Assembly: GCF_000190375.1 (NCBI RefSeq)
Contig: NZ_AEWG01000158.1
Location: 1 to 64,000 of the forward strand
DNA from: Rubrivivax benzoatilyticus JA2 = ATCC BAA-35
Lineage (GTDB): Bacteria > Pseudomonadota > Gammaproteobacteria > Burkholderiales > Burkholderiaceae_C
DNA: 64,000 nucleotides
Direction: 5' to 3'
The position numbers were made by a program, and so were the translations under genes. Below the pieces are notes generated by a model that had not been told where the DNA came from, made no database searches, and was given only the letters and a program-made list of their open reading frames with translations. This document shows, in pieces, positions 11,316 to 19,739 of this stretch; position 1 is the stretch's first letter, and each line of letters opens with the position of its first letter.

Positions 11316-12542
11316 ATGATCCCCGCCACGACCGCACCGCGCCTGTCGATGACGCAGGTGCTGCTCTGCGGCGCCGCGATCGTCACCCTCAGCATGGGCA
11401 TCCGCCACGGCTTCGGCCTGTGGCTGCAGCCGATCACGATGGACCGCGGCTGGACACGCGAGACCTTCGCCTTCGCGCTGGCGGTGCAGAACCTGGCCTG
11501 GGGCCTGGCCGGGCCGGTGGCCGGCATGCTGGCCGACCGCTGGGGCGCCTTCCGCGTGCTGATCGTCGGCTCGGTGCTGTACGCGCTGGGCCTGGTGTCG
11601 ATGGCGCTCGCCACCTCAGGGCTGGCCTTCACCGGCGGCGCCGGGCTGCTGATCGGCATCGCCCAGTCGGGCACGACCTACGCGGTGATCTACGGCGTCA
11701 TCGCGCGCAACGTCGCGCCCGAGAAACGCTCCTGGGCGATGGGCGTGGCCGCCGCAGCGGGTTCGTTCGGCCAGTTCCTGATGGTGCCGGTGGAGAACTG
11801 GCTGATCGGCGGGCTGGGCTGGCAGAACGCGCTGTTCCTGCTCGGCTGCGCGGCGCTGGCCATCGTGCCGCTGGCCTTCGGCCTGAAGGAGCCGGCCGGC
11901 GCCGGCGTGCACACCGGCCCGGCACAGAGCGTGGGCGCGGCGCTGCGCGAGGCGCTGGGCTACCGCAGCTTCCTGCTGCTGACCGCCGGCTACTTCGTCT
12001 GCGGCTTCCAGGTCGTGTTCATCGGCGTGCACATGCCGGCCTACCTGAAGGACCAGGGCCTGGGCCCCGAGGTCGCGACCACCGCGCTGGCGCTGATCGG
12101 CCTGTTCAACGTCTTCGGCACCTATGCCGCCGGCGTGCTGGGGCAGAAGCTCGCCAAGCGCCACATCCTGGCCGCGATCTACCTGCTGCGCGCCATCGTC
12201 ATCACGATCTTCGTGCTGTCGCCGATCACGACCTGGGGCGTCTATCTCTTCGCCGCGACGATGGGCGTGCTGTGGCTGTCGACGGTGCCGCCGACCAACG
12301 CCATCGTCGCCCAGATCTTCGGCGTGCGTTACATGTCGATGCTGGGCGGCATCGTCTTCCTCAGCCACCAGGTCGGCTCCTTCCTCGGCGTCTGGCTCGG
12401 CGGCCGGCTCTACGACACGACCGGCAGCTACCAGGTCGTCTGGTGGATCGCGGTGGCGCTGGGCGTGTTCGCGGCTCTCGTCAACCTGCCGGTGCGCGAG
12501 ACGGCGATCCCGCGCGCCGAGGCGCGCCCGGTGGCTGCATGA
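11316..12542 (+). CDS. Major facilitator superfamily transporter
   Basis: This 408-residue inner-membrane protein has about 12 hydrophobic helices. I start it at the ATG at 11316 (MIPATTAPRLSMTQVLLCG); an upstream ATG at 11226 would add a hydrophilic His/Cys-rich leader with no transporter character. MFS signatures include GMLADRWGAFRVL between helices 2 and 3 and GHMPAYLKDQGLG-like loops. The MGIRHGFGLWLQPITMDRGWTRE opening resembles monocarboxylate or oxalate/formate-type porters, but the substrate is not readable. Its stop overlaps the start of a 40-residue membrane peptide (ATGA), so the two are probably translationally coupled. Confidence 0.88.
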   Translation: MIPATTAPRLSMTQVLLCGAAIVTLSMGIRHGFGLWLQPITMDRGWTRETFAFALAVQNLAWGLAGPVAGMLADRWGAFRVLIVGSVLYALGLVSMALATSGLAFTGGAGLLIGIAQSGTTYAVIYGVIARNVAPEKRSWAMGVAAAAGSFGQFLMVPVENWLIGGLGWQNALFLLGCAALAIVPLAFGLKEPAGAGVHTGPAQSVGAALREALGYRSFLLLTAGYFVCGFQVVFIGVHMPAYLKDQGLGPEVATTALALIGLFNVFGTYAAGVLGQKLAKRHILAAIYLLRAIVITIFVLSPITTWGVYLFAATMGVLWLSTVPPTNAIVAQIFGVRYMSMLGGIVFLSHQVGSFLGVWLGGRLYDTTGSYQVVWWIAVALGVFAALVNLPVRETAIPRAEARPVAA

Positions 12543-12661
12543 AGACCGGCCGCGTGCTGGCCTGGATCGTGGCGGTCGCCGTGCTCGGCGCGGTCTTCGC
12601 CGCCTACCGCGACCCGCACACCGTCGTCGACCTGGCGACGCGTGTCTGGTCCTGCTTCTGA
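12539..12661 (+). CDS. 40-residue single-span membrane peptide
   Basis: The peptide begins MKTGRVLAWIVAVAVLGAVF and has one hydrophobic helix (residues 7-21), then a short polar tail with one Cys (VWSCF). Its ATG overlaps the stop of the MFS gene (ATGA) and its own stop overlaps the ATG of the methyltransferase (TGATG). Both overlaps and the clean transmembrane profile support a real small gene. I do not recognise it. It could be an accessory subunit of the transporter, but that is only inferred from position. Confidence 0.65.
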   Translation: MKTGRVLAWIVAVAVLGAVFAAYRDPHTVVDLATRVWSCF

Positions 12662-13209
12662 TGCCGGGCCTCGCCCCGCCGTCGGACTGGCTGCAGCGCT
12701 GGGCCCACCTGCTGCCCGCCGGCGGCCGCGTGCTCGATGTGGCCTGCGGCCACGGCCGGCACGTGCGCTGGCTGGCCGAACGCGGCTGGCAGGTCACTGC
12801 CGTCGACCGCGACGTGCAGGCGCTGGCGCCGCTGTCGGCCATCGCCGAGACCGTCGTCGCCGACCTCGAGGCCGGCCCCTGGCCCCTGCCCGGCCGCCGC
12901 TTCGACGCGGTGCTGGTGACGAACTACCTCTGGCGGCCGCTGTTCCCGGCGCTGCGCGCGGCGCTGGCCGACGGCGGCGTGCTGATCTACGAGACCTTCG
13001 CGCGCGGCCAGGAGAGCTACGGCCGGCCGTCGCGGCCGGAGTTCCTGCTGGCACCGGGCGAACTGCTGGCCGCGGCCTCGGGCCTGCACGTGCTGGCCTA
13101 TGAAGACGGGCTGCTCGACGGGCCGACGCGGCGCGTGCAGCGCATCGTCGCCATCGCGCCGCCCAGCGGCGCGCTCGCCCTCGCCGGAGCGCGGCACTCT
13201 GGCAGCTAA
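12661..13209 (+). CDS. Class I SAM-dependent methyltransferase (TehB-like)
   Basis: The 182-residue protein has the class I methyltransferase core: [20 protein letters not shown] (motif I, SAM-binding Gly-rich loop), VTAVDRD ending the second strand with an acidic residue, [12 protein letters not shown] (motif IV region), and [19 protein letters not shown]. This resembles small TehB-like methyltransferases, which can act on tellurite or other small thiol-reactive substrates; the actual substrate is unknown. It is the last gene of a three-gene overlapping set after the MFS transporter and the 40-residue peptide. The dapA promoter appears to overlap its stop codon. Confidence 0.85.
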   Translation: MPGLAPPSDWLQRWAHLLPAGGRVLDVACGHGRHVRWLAERGWQVTAVDRDVQALAPLSAIAETVVADLEAGPWPLPGRRFDAVLVTNYLWRPLFPALRAALADGGVLIYETFARGQESYGRPSRPEFLLAPGELLAAASGLHVLAYEDGLLDGPTRRVQRIVAIAPPSGALALAGARHSGS

Positions 13210-13212
13210 AAT
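13207..13212 (+). promoter_or_regulatory. Candidate -10 element of dapA
   Basis: TAAAAT, in the context GCTAAAATCGGCG, lies 31 bp before the dapA ATG and overlaps the stop codon of the methyltransferase gene. No good -35 hexamer is visible, so this rests on the -10 box and position. Confidence 0.4.
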
Positions 13213-13243
13213 CGGCGATTTACCGCGGCTACGGCTTAAGCGC

Positions 13244-14128
13244 ATGAAGGCAATTGTTGGCAGCATCGTCGCGCTCGTCACGCCGATGCACCCGGACGGC
13301 AGCGTCGACTACGAGGCACTCGGCCGGCTCATCGACTGGCACATCGCCGAAGGCACCGACTGCATCGGCGTCGTCGGCACCACCGGCGAATCGGCGACGC
13401 TCACGGTGCCCGAGCACTGCGAGGTGATCCGCTTCTCGGTCGAACGCGCCCAGGGCCGCGTGCCGATCATGGCCGGCGCCGGCGGCAACTCGACCGCCGA
13501 GGCGATCGAGCTGACGCGCTTCGCCAAGGAAGTCGGCGCCGACTGCACGCTGCAGGTCGTGCCCTACTACAACAAGCCGTCGCAGGAAGGCATGTACCGC
13601 CACTTCCGCGCGATCGCCGAAGCGGTCGACCTGCCGCTGATGCTCTACAACGTGCCCGGCCGCACGGTCGCGGACATGCTGCCGGAAACCGCGCTGCGCG
13701 TCGCCCAGGTGCCGGGTGTCTTCGGCATCAAGGAAGCCACCGGCAACATCGAACGCGCCGCCTGGCTGATCAAGCACGCGCCCGAAGGCTTCTCGGTCTA
13801 TTCCGGCGACGACGGCACCGCCGTCGCGCTGATGCTGCTGGGCGGCAAGGGCAACGTCAGCGTCACCGCCAACGTCGCGCCGCGGCTGATGCACGAGATG
13901 TGCGTCGCGGCGATCGAAGGCGACGCGCGCCGCGCGACGGCCATCCACTTCCAGCTGCTGGCGCTGCACCGCGCGCTGTTCTGCGAGTCCAACCCGGCGC
14001 CCGCGAAGTGGGCGCTGCACCGGATGGGCCGCTGCGCCAACGTGCTGCGCCTGCCGCTGCTGCCCGTCACCGAGGCCGGCCAGGCCGCGGTCGACGCCGC
14101 GCTCGCCGACAGCGGCGTGTGCATCTGA
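13244..14128 (+). CDS. dapA: 4-hydroxy-tetrahydrodipicolinate synthase
   Basis: DapA condenses pyruvate with aspartate-semialdehyde in the lysine/diaminopimelate pathway. The 294-residue product shows the family residues: Thr46-Thr47 in GVVGTTGES, Tyr135 in LMLYNVPGR with Arg140, and the Schiff-base Lys163 in GIKEATG. The ATG at 13244 gives the standard N-terminus [15 protein letters not shown]. bamC follows after 56 bp, the same pairing found in E. coli and most proteobacteria, linking a cell-wall precursor enzyme to outer-membrane assembly. Confidence 0.97.
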   Translation: MKAIVGSIVALVTPMHPDGSVDYEALGRLIDWHIAEGTDCIGVVGTTGESATLTVPEHCEVIRFSVERAQGRVPIMAGAGGNSTAEAIELTRFAKEVGADCTLQVVPYYNKPSQEGMYRHFRAIAEAVDLPLMLYNVPGRTVADMLPETALRVAQVPGVFGIKEATGNIERAAWLIKHAPEGFSVYSGDDGTAVALMLLGGKGNVSVTANVAPRLMHEMCVAAIEGDARRATAIHFQLLALHRALFCESNPAPAKWALHRMGRCANVLRLPLLPVTEAGQAAVDAALADSGVCI

Positions 14129-14184
14129 AGAAGCCCCTCACCCGCCACCCGCGGCCGCCACAGGCCGCGCCGGAGACCGTCACC

Positions 14185-15309
14185 GTGAATCGTATTCCCG
14201 TCGTTCCCGCAGCCCGGACCACCGCGCTCGCCGTTGCCGTCGCGCTGGCCGGCTGCTCCTCGATCGGCGACATGCTGTCGGGCGACAAGGTGGACTACCG
14301 CAGCACCAAGGTGCGCGAGCAGCCGCTGGACGTGCCGCCGGACCTGAGCCAGCTCGCACGCGACAGCCGCTACCAGGCCCAGGGCGGTGTCGTCAGCGCC
14401 GCCAACTCCGGCCTGGCGACGTCGGCCAACGGCGCCGCCATGGCCGGCGCCGTGGCCCCGGCGGCACGCGGCGAGACCCGCGTCGAGCGCCTGGGCAACG
14501 AGCGCTGGCTCGTCGTGCCGATGTCGCCCGACCAGCTCTGGCCGCAGCTGAAGACCTTCTGGCAGGAGCGCGGCTTCGTCATCGAGAGCGAGGACGCGCA
14601 GACCGGCATCCTCGAGACCGACTGGGCCGAGAACCGCGCCAAGCTGCCGCACGACTTCATCCGCACGACGATCGGCCGCGTGTTCGGCAACCTCTACGAC
14701 ACCGGCGAGCGCGACCGCTTCCGCATGCGCGTCGAACGCACCGCCACCGGCAGCGAGGTCTACATCGCCCACCGCGGCCTGGAGGAGGTCTACGTCGGCG
14801 ACCGCAAGGACGCCACCGAGTGGCGCCCGCGCGCCAGCGACCCGCAGCTCGAGGCCGAGATGCTGACGCGGCTGATGGTCAAGCTCGGCACGCCCGAGAC
14901 GCAGGCCCGTGAGGCCGTGGCCGCCCCGGCCGTGGCGCAGTCGCGTGCACGCCTGGTGCAAGGCACGCCGGCGACGGTGGAGGTCGACGAGAGCTTCGAC
15001 CGCGCCTGGCGACGTGTCGGCCTGGTGCTCGACCGCACCGGCTTCTCGGTCGAGGACCGCGACCGCGCCGCCGGCCTGTACTTCGTGCGCTACATCGACC
15101 CGAAGGAGATCGGCAAGGAGGAGCCCGGCTTCTTCTCGAAGCTCTTCGGCGGCGCCAAGGACGGCCCGGCGGGCCCGCAGCGCTACCGCGTGCTGGTCAA
15201 GGCCGCGGGCGACAAGACGACGGTGACGGTGCAGCCGGCCAGCGGCAGCGGCTCGGCCGGCGAGTCGGGTGATCGCATCGCCGGCATCCTGGCCAACGAA
15301 CTGCGCTGA
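14185..15309 (+). CDS. bamC: Outer membrane protein assembly factor BamC
   Basis: BamC (NlpB) is a lipoprotein of the BAM complex that inserts beta-barrels into the outer membrane. The GTG start at 14185 is chosen because a lipoprotein signal follows directly, with lipobox LAGC (TTALAVAVALAGCSSIGDML). Residues after Cys23 contain the unstructured VDYRSTKVREQPLDVPPDLSQL segment typical of BamC, then two helix-grip domains (about 90-220 and 255-370). The product is 374 residues. It lies downstream of dapA, and a strong intrinsic terminator follows. Confidence 0.93.
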   Translation: MNRIPVVPAARTTALAVAVALAGCSSIGDMLSGDKVDYRSTKVREQPLDVPPDLSQLARDSRYQAQGGVVSAANSGLATSANGAAMAGAVAPAARGETRVERLGNERWLVVPMSPDQLWPQLKTFWQERGFVIESEDAQTGILETDWAENRAKLPHDFIRTTIGRVFGNLYDTGERDRFRMRVERTATGSEVYIAHRGLEEVYVGDRKDATEWRPRASDPQLEAEMLTRLMVKLGTPETQAREAVAAPAVAQSRARLVQGTPATVEVDESFDRAWRRVGLVLDRTGFSVEDRDRAAGLYFVRYIDPKEIGKEEPGFFSKLFGGAKDGPAGPQRYRVLVKAAGDKTTVTVQPASGSGSAGESGDRIAGILANELR

Positions 15310-15324
15310 GCTCGTCCACGTGAA

Positions 15325-15354
15325 AGAAGGCCGCCTGCGGGCGGCCTTTTTCTT
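15325..15354 (+). terminator. Intrinsic terminator of dapA-bamC
   Basis: The hairpin GGCCGCC / GGCGGCC with a 4-nt TGCG loop is followed by TTTTTC, 16-40 bp after the bamC stop. Confidence 0.85.
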
Positions 15355-15380
15355 GTCCCTGCGGGTTTGTCGCAGGCATG

Positions 15381-15406
15381 AAAAAAGCCGCCCGAAGGCG
15401 GCTTTT
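15381..15406 (-). terminator. Terminator of the small lipoprotein gene
   Basis: On the minus strand a GCCGCC-TTCG-GGCGGC hairpin with a stable UUCG tetraloop is followed by six T residues. It lies 28 bp past the stop of the small lipoprotein gene. The flanking A and T runs could make it act in both directions. Confidence 0.8.
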
Positions 15407-15433
15407 GAGCGTTCGGATCGCTCGGTCTCGCGA

Positions 15434-15625
15434 TTATTGGGAGGCGGCTTCCGAGGCCGGGGCGGCGACTTCCGACGCGGCTTCCACCGGCGCCGAAGCA
15501 GCTTCCGAAGCGGCCGGAGCCGGTTCAGCGGCCGGCGGCGGCGGCGGGGGGGTTTCTTCCTTCTTGCCGCAGGCGGCCAGCGCCATCGCGGCGACCAGCG
15601 AAGCCAGAACGATCGACTTGTTCAT
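15434..15625 (-). CDS. Small Ala/Pro/Ser-rich lipoprotein
   Basis: The 63-residue product has a lipoprotein signal with the lipobox LAAC (MNKSIVLASLVAAMALAAC), followed by GKKEE. A low-complexity tail comes next: a run of six Pro, then repeated AASEAAS/PVEAAS units. Short lipoproteins of this CGKKE-plus-low-complexity type are common in Burkholderiales and have no defined function. A terminator lies just downstream. About 130 bp upstream the minus strand has TATACT (15757-15762), a possible -10 box. The leader contains two direct copies of TGGGTCGAC. Confidence 0.8.
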   Translation of the reverse strand: MNKSIVLASLVAAMALAACGKKEETPPPPPPAAEPAPAASEAASAPVEAASEVAAPASEAASQ

Positions 15626-15783
15626 GCGTGTGTCCTCAGGGAATTGTGGGTCGACGGAACCTCAAGGGATGGTGGGTCGACCCGACCCGGATCTCGCAAC
15701 CCTCCACCCCCGAAAGACAAGGACGGGCTTTGCGCCTCTCCCATGCCTAGCCTAAAAGTATAGCGCCGAATAGGTGCATTCCC

Positions 15784-16272
15784 CTACAGGCCTAAAGGAC
15801 GGAGGAAAAACGAGGGTTGCGCGCGCTCGATGCGGCCGTCCAGCACGTCGCGCCAGCGCTGCGCGTCGCCCGCGTCGCGGCCGGCACGGCCGCGCCAGTG
15901 CTCGGCGTCGCGCAGGTGCACGAAGACGTCGCCGTCGTCGACCAGCACCCGCGGCAGCTCGGCCTCGTCGCCCTCTTCCGGCGCCCAGCCTTCGACGGCG
16001 TGAGCCCAGGGCGTGCGCCAGGCGACGAAACGCGGATGACGGCGCGGCAGCACGCTCCAGTCGGCGGCCAGCAGCACGAGGCGGCGCTGCGGCCGCTTCA
16101 GCCAGGGCACGAGGCGCTCGTGCAGCGCGGCGTCATCCAGCGGCCAGTCGGCGAAGTCGGGGTCGCAGCAGACGATGCGGCGCGCACCACGCGCGATCGC
16201 GGCCTCGAAGGCCTGGTGCACGGCGTCGTGGAAGGCGCCGCGCGAGTCGAACAGCACCGAGCCCGCGCTCAT
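15784..16272 (-). CDS. Conserved-looking hypothetical protein downstream of roxA
   Basis: A 162-residue soluble protein starting MSAGSVLFDSRGAFHDAVHQ. Its ATG overlaps the roxA stop (ATGA), so it is translated from the same message. It has AIARGARRIVCCDPDFADWPL, a paired Cys near residue 34, then RRLVLLAADWSVLPRRHPRFVAWRTPWAHAVEGW and a C-terminal LRDAEHWRGRAGRDAGDAQRW. I see no catalytic motif I can name. The layout of strands and helices vaguely recalls HKD-less phospholipase D-like folds, but this is weak. Function unknown. Confidence 0.75.
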   Translation of the reverse strand: MSAGSVLFDSRGAFHDAVHQAFEAAIARGARRIVCCDPDFADWPLDDAALHERLVPWLKRPQRRLVLLAADWSVLPRRHPRFVAWRTPWAHAVEGWAPEEGDEAELPRVLVDDGDVFVHLRDAEHWRGRAGRDAGDAQRWRDVLDGRIERAQPSFFLRPLGL

Positions 16273-17399
16273 CGCCCACCCCGGCGCACCCAGCCGGTCT
16301 CGATCCAGCCGGCCACCGTCTCGCGTGCGCCGTCGCTGAGGCCGGCACAGTCGCGTGCCGACAGGACACGGTCGTCGGCCAGGCGGCGCATCAGGCGCGC
16401 ATCGCGGCCGCCGGCGACGAAGGACTCGCCGTTGAGGAAGACGTGGCGCTCGTCGTAGAGCATGCGGCTCTTCGGGTCGAGCGCGACACCGGCGCCGAAG
16501 GCCTCGTCGCCGTCGACCGCCTCGCCGTCGAACCAGACCCGCGGCTTGGGCTCGCTGAGGATCTCGCCGAGCGCGCGGTCGAGCGCACCGCGGCGCGTGA
16601 GCAGGCGCTCGACAGCGCGGCCGGCGAACTCCCGCAGTCCCGCCGGGATCTCGCCCGGCGTCGCGGTGGCCGGCTGGCGCGGGTCGCGGTAGAGCGCGCC
16701 GTCGCCGAGTTCGTCGTCTTCGGCCAGGCGCTGCAGCAGCTCGCGCGCCAGCCCGGTCTGCAGCGGCACGCGGAAACCCGCCGAGGCCGTCATGCACTCG
16801 CCTTCGGCGATGCCGTCGTGGCCCCAGCGCGGCGGCAGGTAGAGCATGTCGCCGGGCTCGAGCACCCACTCCTCGGCGGGCTCGAAGTTCTGCAGCAGCC
16901 GCACCGGCATGTCGGGCAGCAGCGTCTCGTCGGCCACCGGGCCGATGCGCCAGCGGCGGCGGCCGTGCACCTGGATCAGGAACACGTCGTAGGAATCGAG
17001 GTGCGGGCCGACGCCGCCGCCGTCGCTGGCCCAGGACAGCATCAGGTCGTCCAGCCGCGCCTCGGGGATGAACGAGAAGCGGCGCAGCAGCTCGTGCGCC
17101 GCCGGCACGTGCAGGTCCAGGCCCTGCACCAGCAGCGTCCAGCCCGGGCGCGAAGCCGGCGGCAGCGCGCGGCGTGCGAACGGGCCCTGGCGCAGCGACC
17201 AGCGGCCGCCGTCGCGCTGCACCAGGCGCGACTCGACGTCTTCGCTGCCGGCCAGGTCGAACAGCGCGGCGCGCGCCAGCGGCGGCGTGACGCCCGGCAG
17301 CGCCTGGCGCACGAGCAGCGGCTTCTTCTGCCAGTGGCGCCGCATGAAGGCCTGCGGCGAGAGCCCGCCCAGCAGGGCGATCGGTGCGTTGAGATCCAT
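16269..17399 (-). CDS. roxA: Cupin/JmjC-like ribosomal oxygenase
   Basis: The 376-residue protein resembles E. coli YcfD/RoxA, an Fe(II)/2-oxoglutarate dioxygenase that hydroxylates an Arg of ribosomal protein L16. The start MDLNAPIALLGGLSPQAFMRRHWQKKPLLVRQAL matches the family N-terminus. The metal site is visible as HLDSYDVFLIQVHGRRRW, with His and Asp of the HxD motif, and the second half of the facial triad is near LPPRWGHDG. A winged-helix-like C-terminal domain follows. The substrate assignment comes from family knowledge. It overlaps a downstream unknown gene and is divergent from the SlyD-like gene, with 38 bp between starts. Confidence 0.85.
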   Translation of the reverse strand: MDLNAPIALLGGLSPQAFMRRHWQKKPLLVRQALPGVTPPLARAALFDLAGSEDVESRLVQRDGGRWSLRQGPFARRALPPASRPGWTLLVQGLDLHVPAAHELLRRFSFIPEARLDDLMLSWASDGGGVGPHLDSYDVFLIQVHGRRRWRIGPVADETLLPDMPVRLLQNFEPAEEWVLEPGDMLYLPPRWGHDGIAEGECMTASAGFRVPLQTGLARELLQRLAEDDELGDGALYRDPRQPATATPGEIPAGLREFAGRAVERLLTRRGALDRALGEILSEPKPRVWFDGEAVDGDEAFGAGVALDPKSRMLYDERHVFLNGESFVAGGRDARLMRRLADDRVLSARDCAGLSDGARETVAGWIETGWVRRGGR

Positions 17400-17437
17400 G
17401 CCCCATTGTCCCGCGGACGCTGTGCGATCATCGCCCG

Positions 17438-17959
17438 ATGAACATCGCAGCTCCCTGCGTCGTCAGTCTCACCTGGCTGCTGACCGACGCCCAGAACAAC
17501 ACCATCGACGAACTGAAGGAACCGGTCGAGTTCTTCTACGGCGGCGACGACCTGCTCGCCCCGGTCGAGGAAGCGCTCGCCGGCCACGTCGAAGGCGACG
17601 AGGTGCGCGTGCAGCTCGAACCCGAGCAGGCCTTCGGCGACTACAAGAGCGAACTCGTCTGCTTCGAGGACCGCAAGCTCTTCCCCGAGAACCTGGAGAC
17701 CGGCATGGCCTTCGAGGGCCTGCCGCCGGGCGCGGCGACGCCGGACATGCCGGCCGACACGATCTACGTCGTCACCGAGGTCTACCCGTCGCACGTCGTG
17801 CTCGACGGCAACCACCCGCTGGCCGGCATGGCACTGCGGCTGACGATCCGCGTGCGCGCGGTGCGCGAGGCCGACGAGGACGAGATCGAGGCGCGCAGCG
17901 TCGGCAACAACGCCTTCACGGTGCTGGACGCGGCCGCGCCGGAGCAGCCGCTGCACTGA
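17438..17959 (+). CDS. FKBP-type peptidyl-prolyl isomerase, SlyD-like
   Basis: This 173-residue protein has an FKBP domain with an insert-in-flap: VVSLTWLLTDAQNNTID, ALAGHVEGDEVRVQLEPEQAFGDYKSELV, then HVVLDGNHPLAGMALRLTIRV, where the DGNHPLAG motif is diagnostic of SlyD-type FKBPs. These act as cytoplasmic prolyl isomerases and chaperones. The His-rich metal-binding tail of E. coli SlyD is absent; the C-terminus is acidic and ends shortly after the domain. It is monocistronic, followed by a palindromic repeat, and convergent with dut. Confidence 0.88.
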   Translation: MNIAAPCVVSLTWLLTDAQNNTIDELKEPVEFFYGGDDLLAPVEEALAGHVEGDEVRVQLEPEQAFGDYKSELVCFEDRKLFPENLETGMAFEGLPPGAATPDMPADTIYVVTEVYPSHVVLDGNHPLAGMALRLTIRVRAVREADEDEIEARSVGNNAFTVLDAAAPEQPLH

Positions 17960-17985
17960 AGCCGGCGGCCCGGCGCTGGAAAGCT

Positions 17986-18033
17986 GGGGTCAGGTCTCTC
18001 AAGACCTGACCCCGCCGATTTGACCCCGCCGAT
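17986..18033. repeat. GGGGTCAGGTC repeat locus 2
   Basis: A 28-bp palindrome (17986-18013): GGGGTCAGGTCT, a 4-base centre and AGACCTGACCCC. It is followed by two further GACCCC half-units (TTTGACCCCGCCGATC). It lies between two convergent genes, so it may also serve as a bidirectional terminator, though it lacks T-runs. Confidence 0.85.
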
Positions 18034-18035
18034 CC

Positions 18036-18485
18036 TCAGCGCGCCCCGGTGGAGCCGAACCCGCCCTCGCCGCGCTCCGACGCGTCGAAGTCCTCGACGA
18101 TGCGGAAGGTGGCCTGCACCACCGGCACGACGACGAGCTGCGCGATGCGCTCGAAGGGCTGCAGCGTGTACGCGGCGCTGCCGCGGTTCCAGACGCTGAC
18201 CATCAGCGGGCCCTGGTAGTCGCTGTCGATCAGGCCGACGAGGTTGCCGAGCACGATGCCGTGTTTGTGGCCCAGGCCCGAGCGCGGCAGGATCACCGCC
18301 GCCAGCGACGGGTCGGCGACGTGGATCGCGATGCCGGTGGACACCAGCGCGCTGGCGCCGGGCGCCAGTTCCAGCGGCGCGTCCAGGCAGGCGCGCAGGT
18401 CCAGGCCGGCGCTGCCGGGCGTCGCGTAGCGGGGCAGCTGGTCCGCCATGCGCGGGTCCAGCACCTTGAGGTCGATCGTCGTCAT
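18036..18485 (-). CDS. dut: dUTP diphosphatase
   Basis: Dut hydrolyses dUTP to dUMP, keeping uracil out of DNA and supplying dTMP synthesis. The 149-residue trimeric-type enzyme has the five dUTPase motifs, including [11 protein letters not shown] (motif 1), [11 protein letters not shown] (motif 2), [15 protein letters not shown] (motif 3), [10 protein letters not shown] (motif 4) and the C-terminal [10 protein letters not shown] (motif 5). Its ATG overlaps the coaBC stop (ATGA). The coaBC-dut pairing is conserved in proteobacteria. Confidence 0.97.
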   Translation of the reverse strand: MTTIDLKVLDPRMADQLPRYATPGSAGLDLRACLDAPLELAPGASALVSTGIAIHVADPSLAAVILPRSGLGHKHGIVLGNLVGLIDSDYQGPLMVSVWNRGSAAYTLQPFERIAQLVVVPVVQATFRIVEDFDASERGEGGFGSTGAR

Positions 18486-19711
18486 CAGGTCGGGAATCGG
18501 GTGATGCGGCCGGCGATCTCGCGCACGAGTTCGCGGGCCAGGCTCAGCTTGTCGCCGTGGGGCAGCTCGCGTTCGCCGGCGGCGTCGACGAGCAGCAGCG
18601 TGTTGTCGTCGCGGCCGAAGGTCGCGGGCCCCAGGTTGCCGACGATCAGCGGCACGCCCTTGCGCTCGAGCTTCTCGCGTGCGTGGCGCACGAGGTCGTG
18701 GCTCTCGGCGGCGAAGCCGACGCACCACGGCCGCGTCTGCACGGGCAGGCGCGCGACGGCGGCCAGGATGTCGGGGTTCTCGGCCAGCTCGAAGGTCGGC
18801 GCGATCTTCTTGCCGTCCTTCTTGATCTTGTGGTCGTTGAACTGCGAGGGCCGCCAGTCGGCGACCGCCGCGGTGGCGACGAAGACGTCGTGCGTGGGCG
18901 CCAGCGGCAGCACCGCGTCGTGCATCTGCTGCGCGCTGCAGACGTCGATGCGGCGCACGCCGGCCGGCGTCGGCAGGTGCACCGGGCCGGCGACCAGCGT
19001 CACGTCGGCACCGGCTTCGGCCGCCGCGCGCGCGACGGCGAAGCCCATCTTGCCGCTCGAATGGTTGGTGATGCCGCGCACCGGGTCGATGGCCTCGAAG
19101 GTCGGCCCGGCGGTGATCAGCACGCGCCGGCCGGCCAGCACCTTGGGCTGGAAATGCGCGACGAGCGCGTCGCGCAGCTCGACGGCCTCGAGCATGCGGC
19201 CGTCGCCGGTCTCGCCGCAGGCCTGGGAGCCGCTGGCGGGCCCGAGCACGACGGCGCCGTCGGCGGCCACCTGGGCGACGTTGCGCTGCGTCGCCGGATG
19301 GGCCCACATCTCGCGGTTCATCGCCGGGGCGACGAACAGCGGCACACGGTCGGCCGGCCGCGCCAGGCAGGCCAGCGCCAGCAGCTCGCCGGCGCGGCCC
19401 TGGGCGAGCTGGGCGATGAAGTCGGCACTCGCCGGCGCGACGACGATCGCGTCGGCCTCGCGCGACAGCTCGATGTGGGCCATCGAGTTCGCCGGGCGTG
19501 CGTCCCACTGGCTGGTGAACACCGGGCGACCCGACAGCGCCTGCATCGTCACCGGGGTGATGAACTGCAGCGCGGCGTCGGTCATCACGACCTGCACGGT
19601 GGCGCCGGCGCGGACGAGCTCGCGCGTCAGCTCGGCGGCCTTGTAGCAGGCGACGCCGCCGGTCAGCCCGAGCAGGACGTGGCGGCCGAGAAGGTCTTGG
19701 CGATCGGACAT
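18485..19711 (-). CDS. coaBC: Bifunctional phosphopantothenoylcysteine decarboxylase / phosphopantothenate-cysteine ligase
   Basis: CoaBC carries out two successive steps of coenzyme A synthesis. The 408-residue product starts at 19711 ([28 protein letters not shown]). The N-terminal flavoprotein half (CoaC) has the active-site His in [12 protein letters not shown] and the [11 protein letters not shown] motif. The CoaB half begins near residue 190 with [24 protein letters not shown] and contains the conserved KIKK substrate-binding motif ([11 protein letters not shown]). In-frame codons upstream of 19711 lack family similarity. It is followed by dut with a 1-base ATGA-type overlap. Confidence 0.96.
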   Translation of the reverse strand: MSDRQDLLGRHVLLGLTGGVACYKAAELTRELVRAGATVQVVMTDAALQFITPVTMQALSGRPVFTSQWDARPANSMAHIELSREADAIVVAPASADFIAQLAQGRAGELLALACLARPADRVPLFVAPAMNREMWAHPATQRNVAQVAADGAVVLGPASGSQACGETGDGRMLEAVELRDALVAHFQPKVLAGRRVLITAGPTFEAIDPVRGITNHSSGKMGFAVARAAAEAGADVTLVAGPVHLPTPAGVRRIDVCSAQQMHDAVLPLAPTHDVFVATAAVADWRPSQFNDHKIKKDGKKIAPTFELAENPDILAAVARLPVQTRPWCVGFAAESHDLVRHAREKLERKGVPLIVGNLGPATFGRDDNTLLLVDAAGERELPHGDKLSLARELVREIAGRITRFPT

Positions 19712-19739
19712 GGGGCGGGACTGTAAGCGCGGGCCGGCT

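Noticed and set aside
18014-18033. The dut/slyD-side palindrome as a transcription terminator
   Set aside because: The hairpin is strong but is not followed by a T-run on either strand, and the same sequence recurs elsewhere, so it is better read as a repeat.
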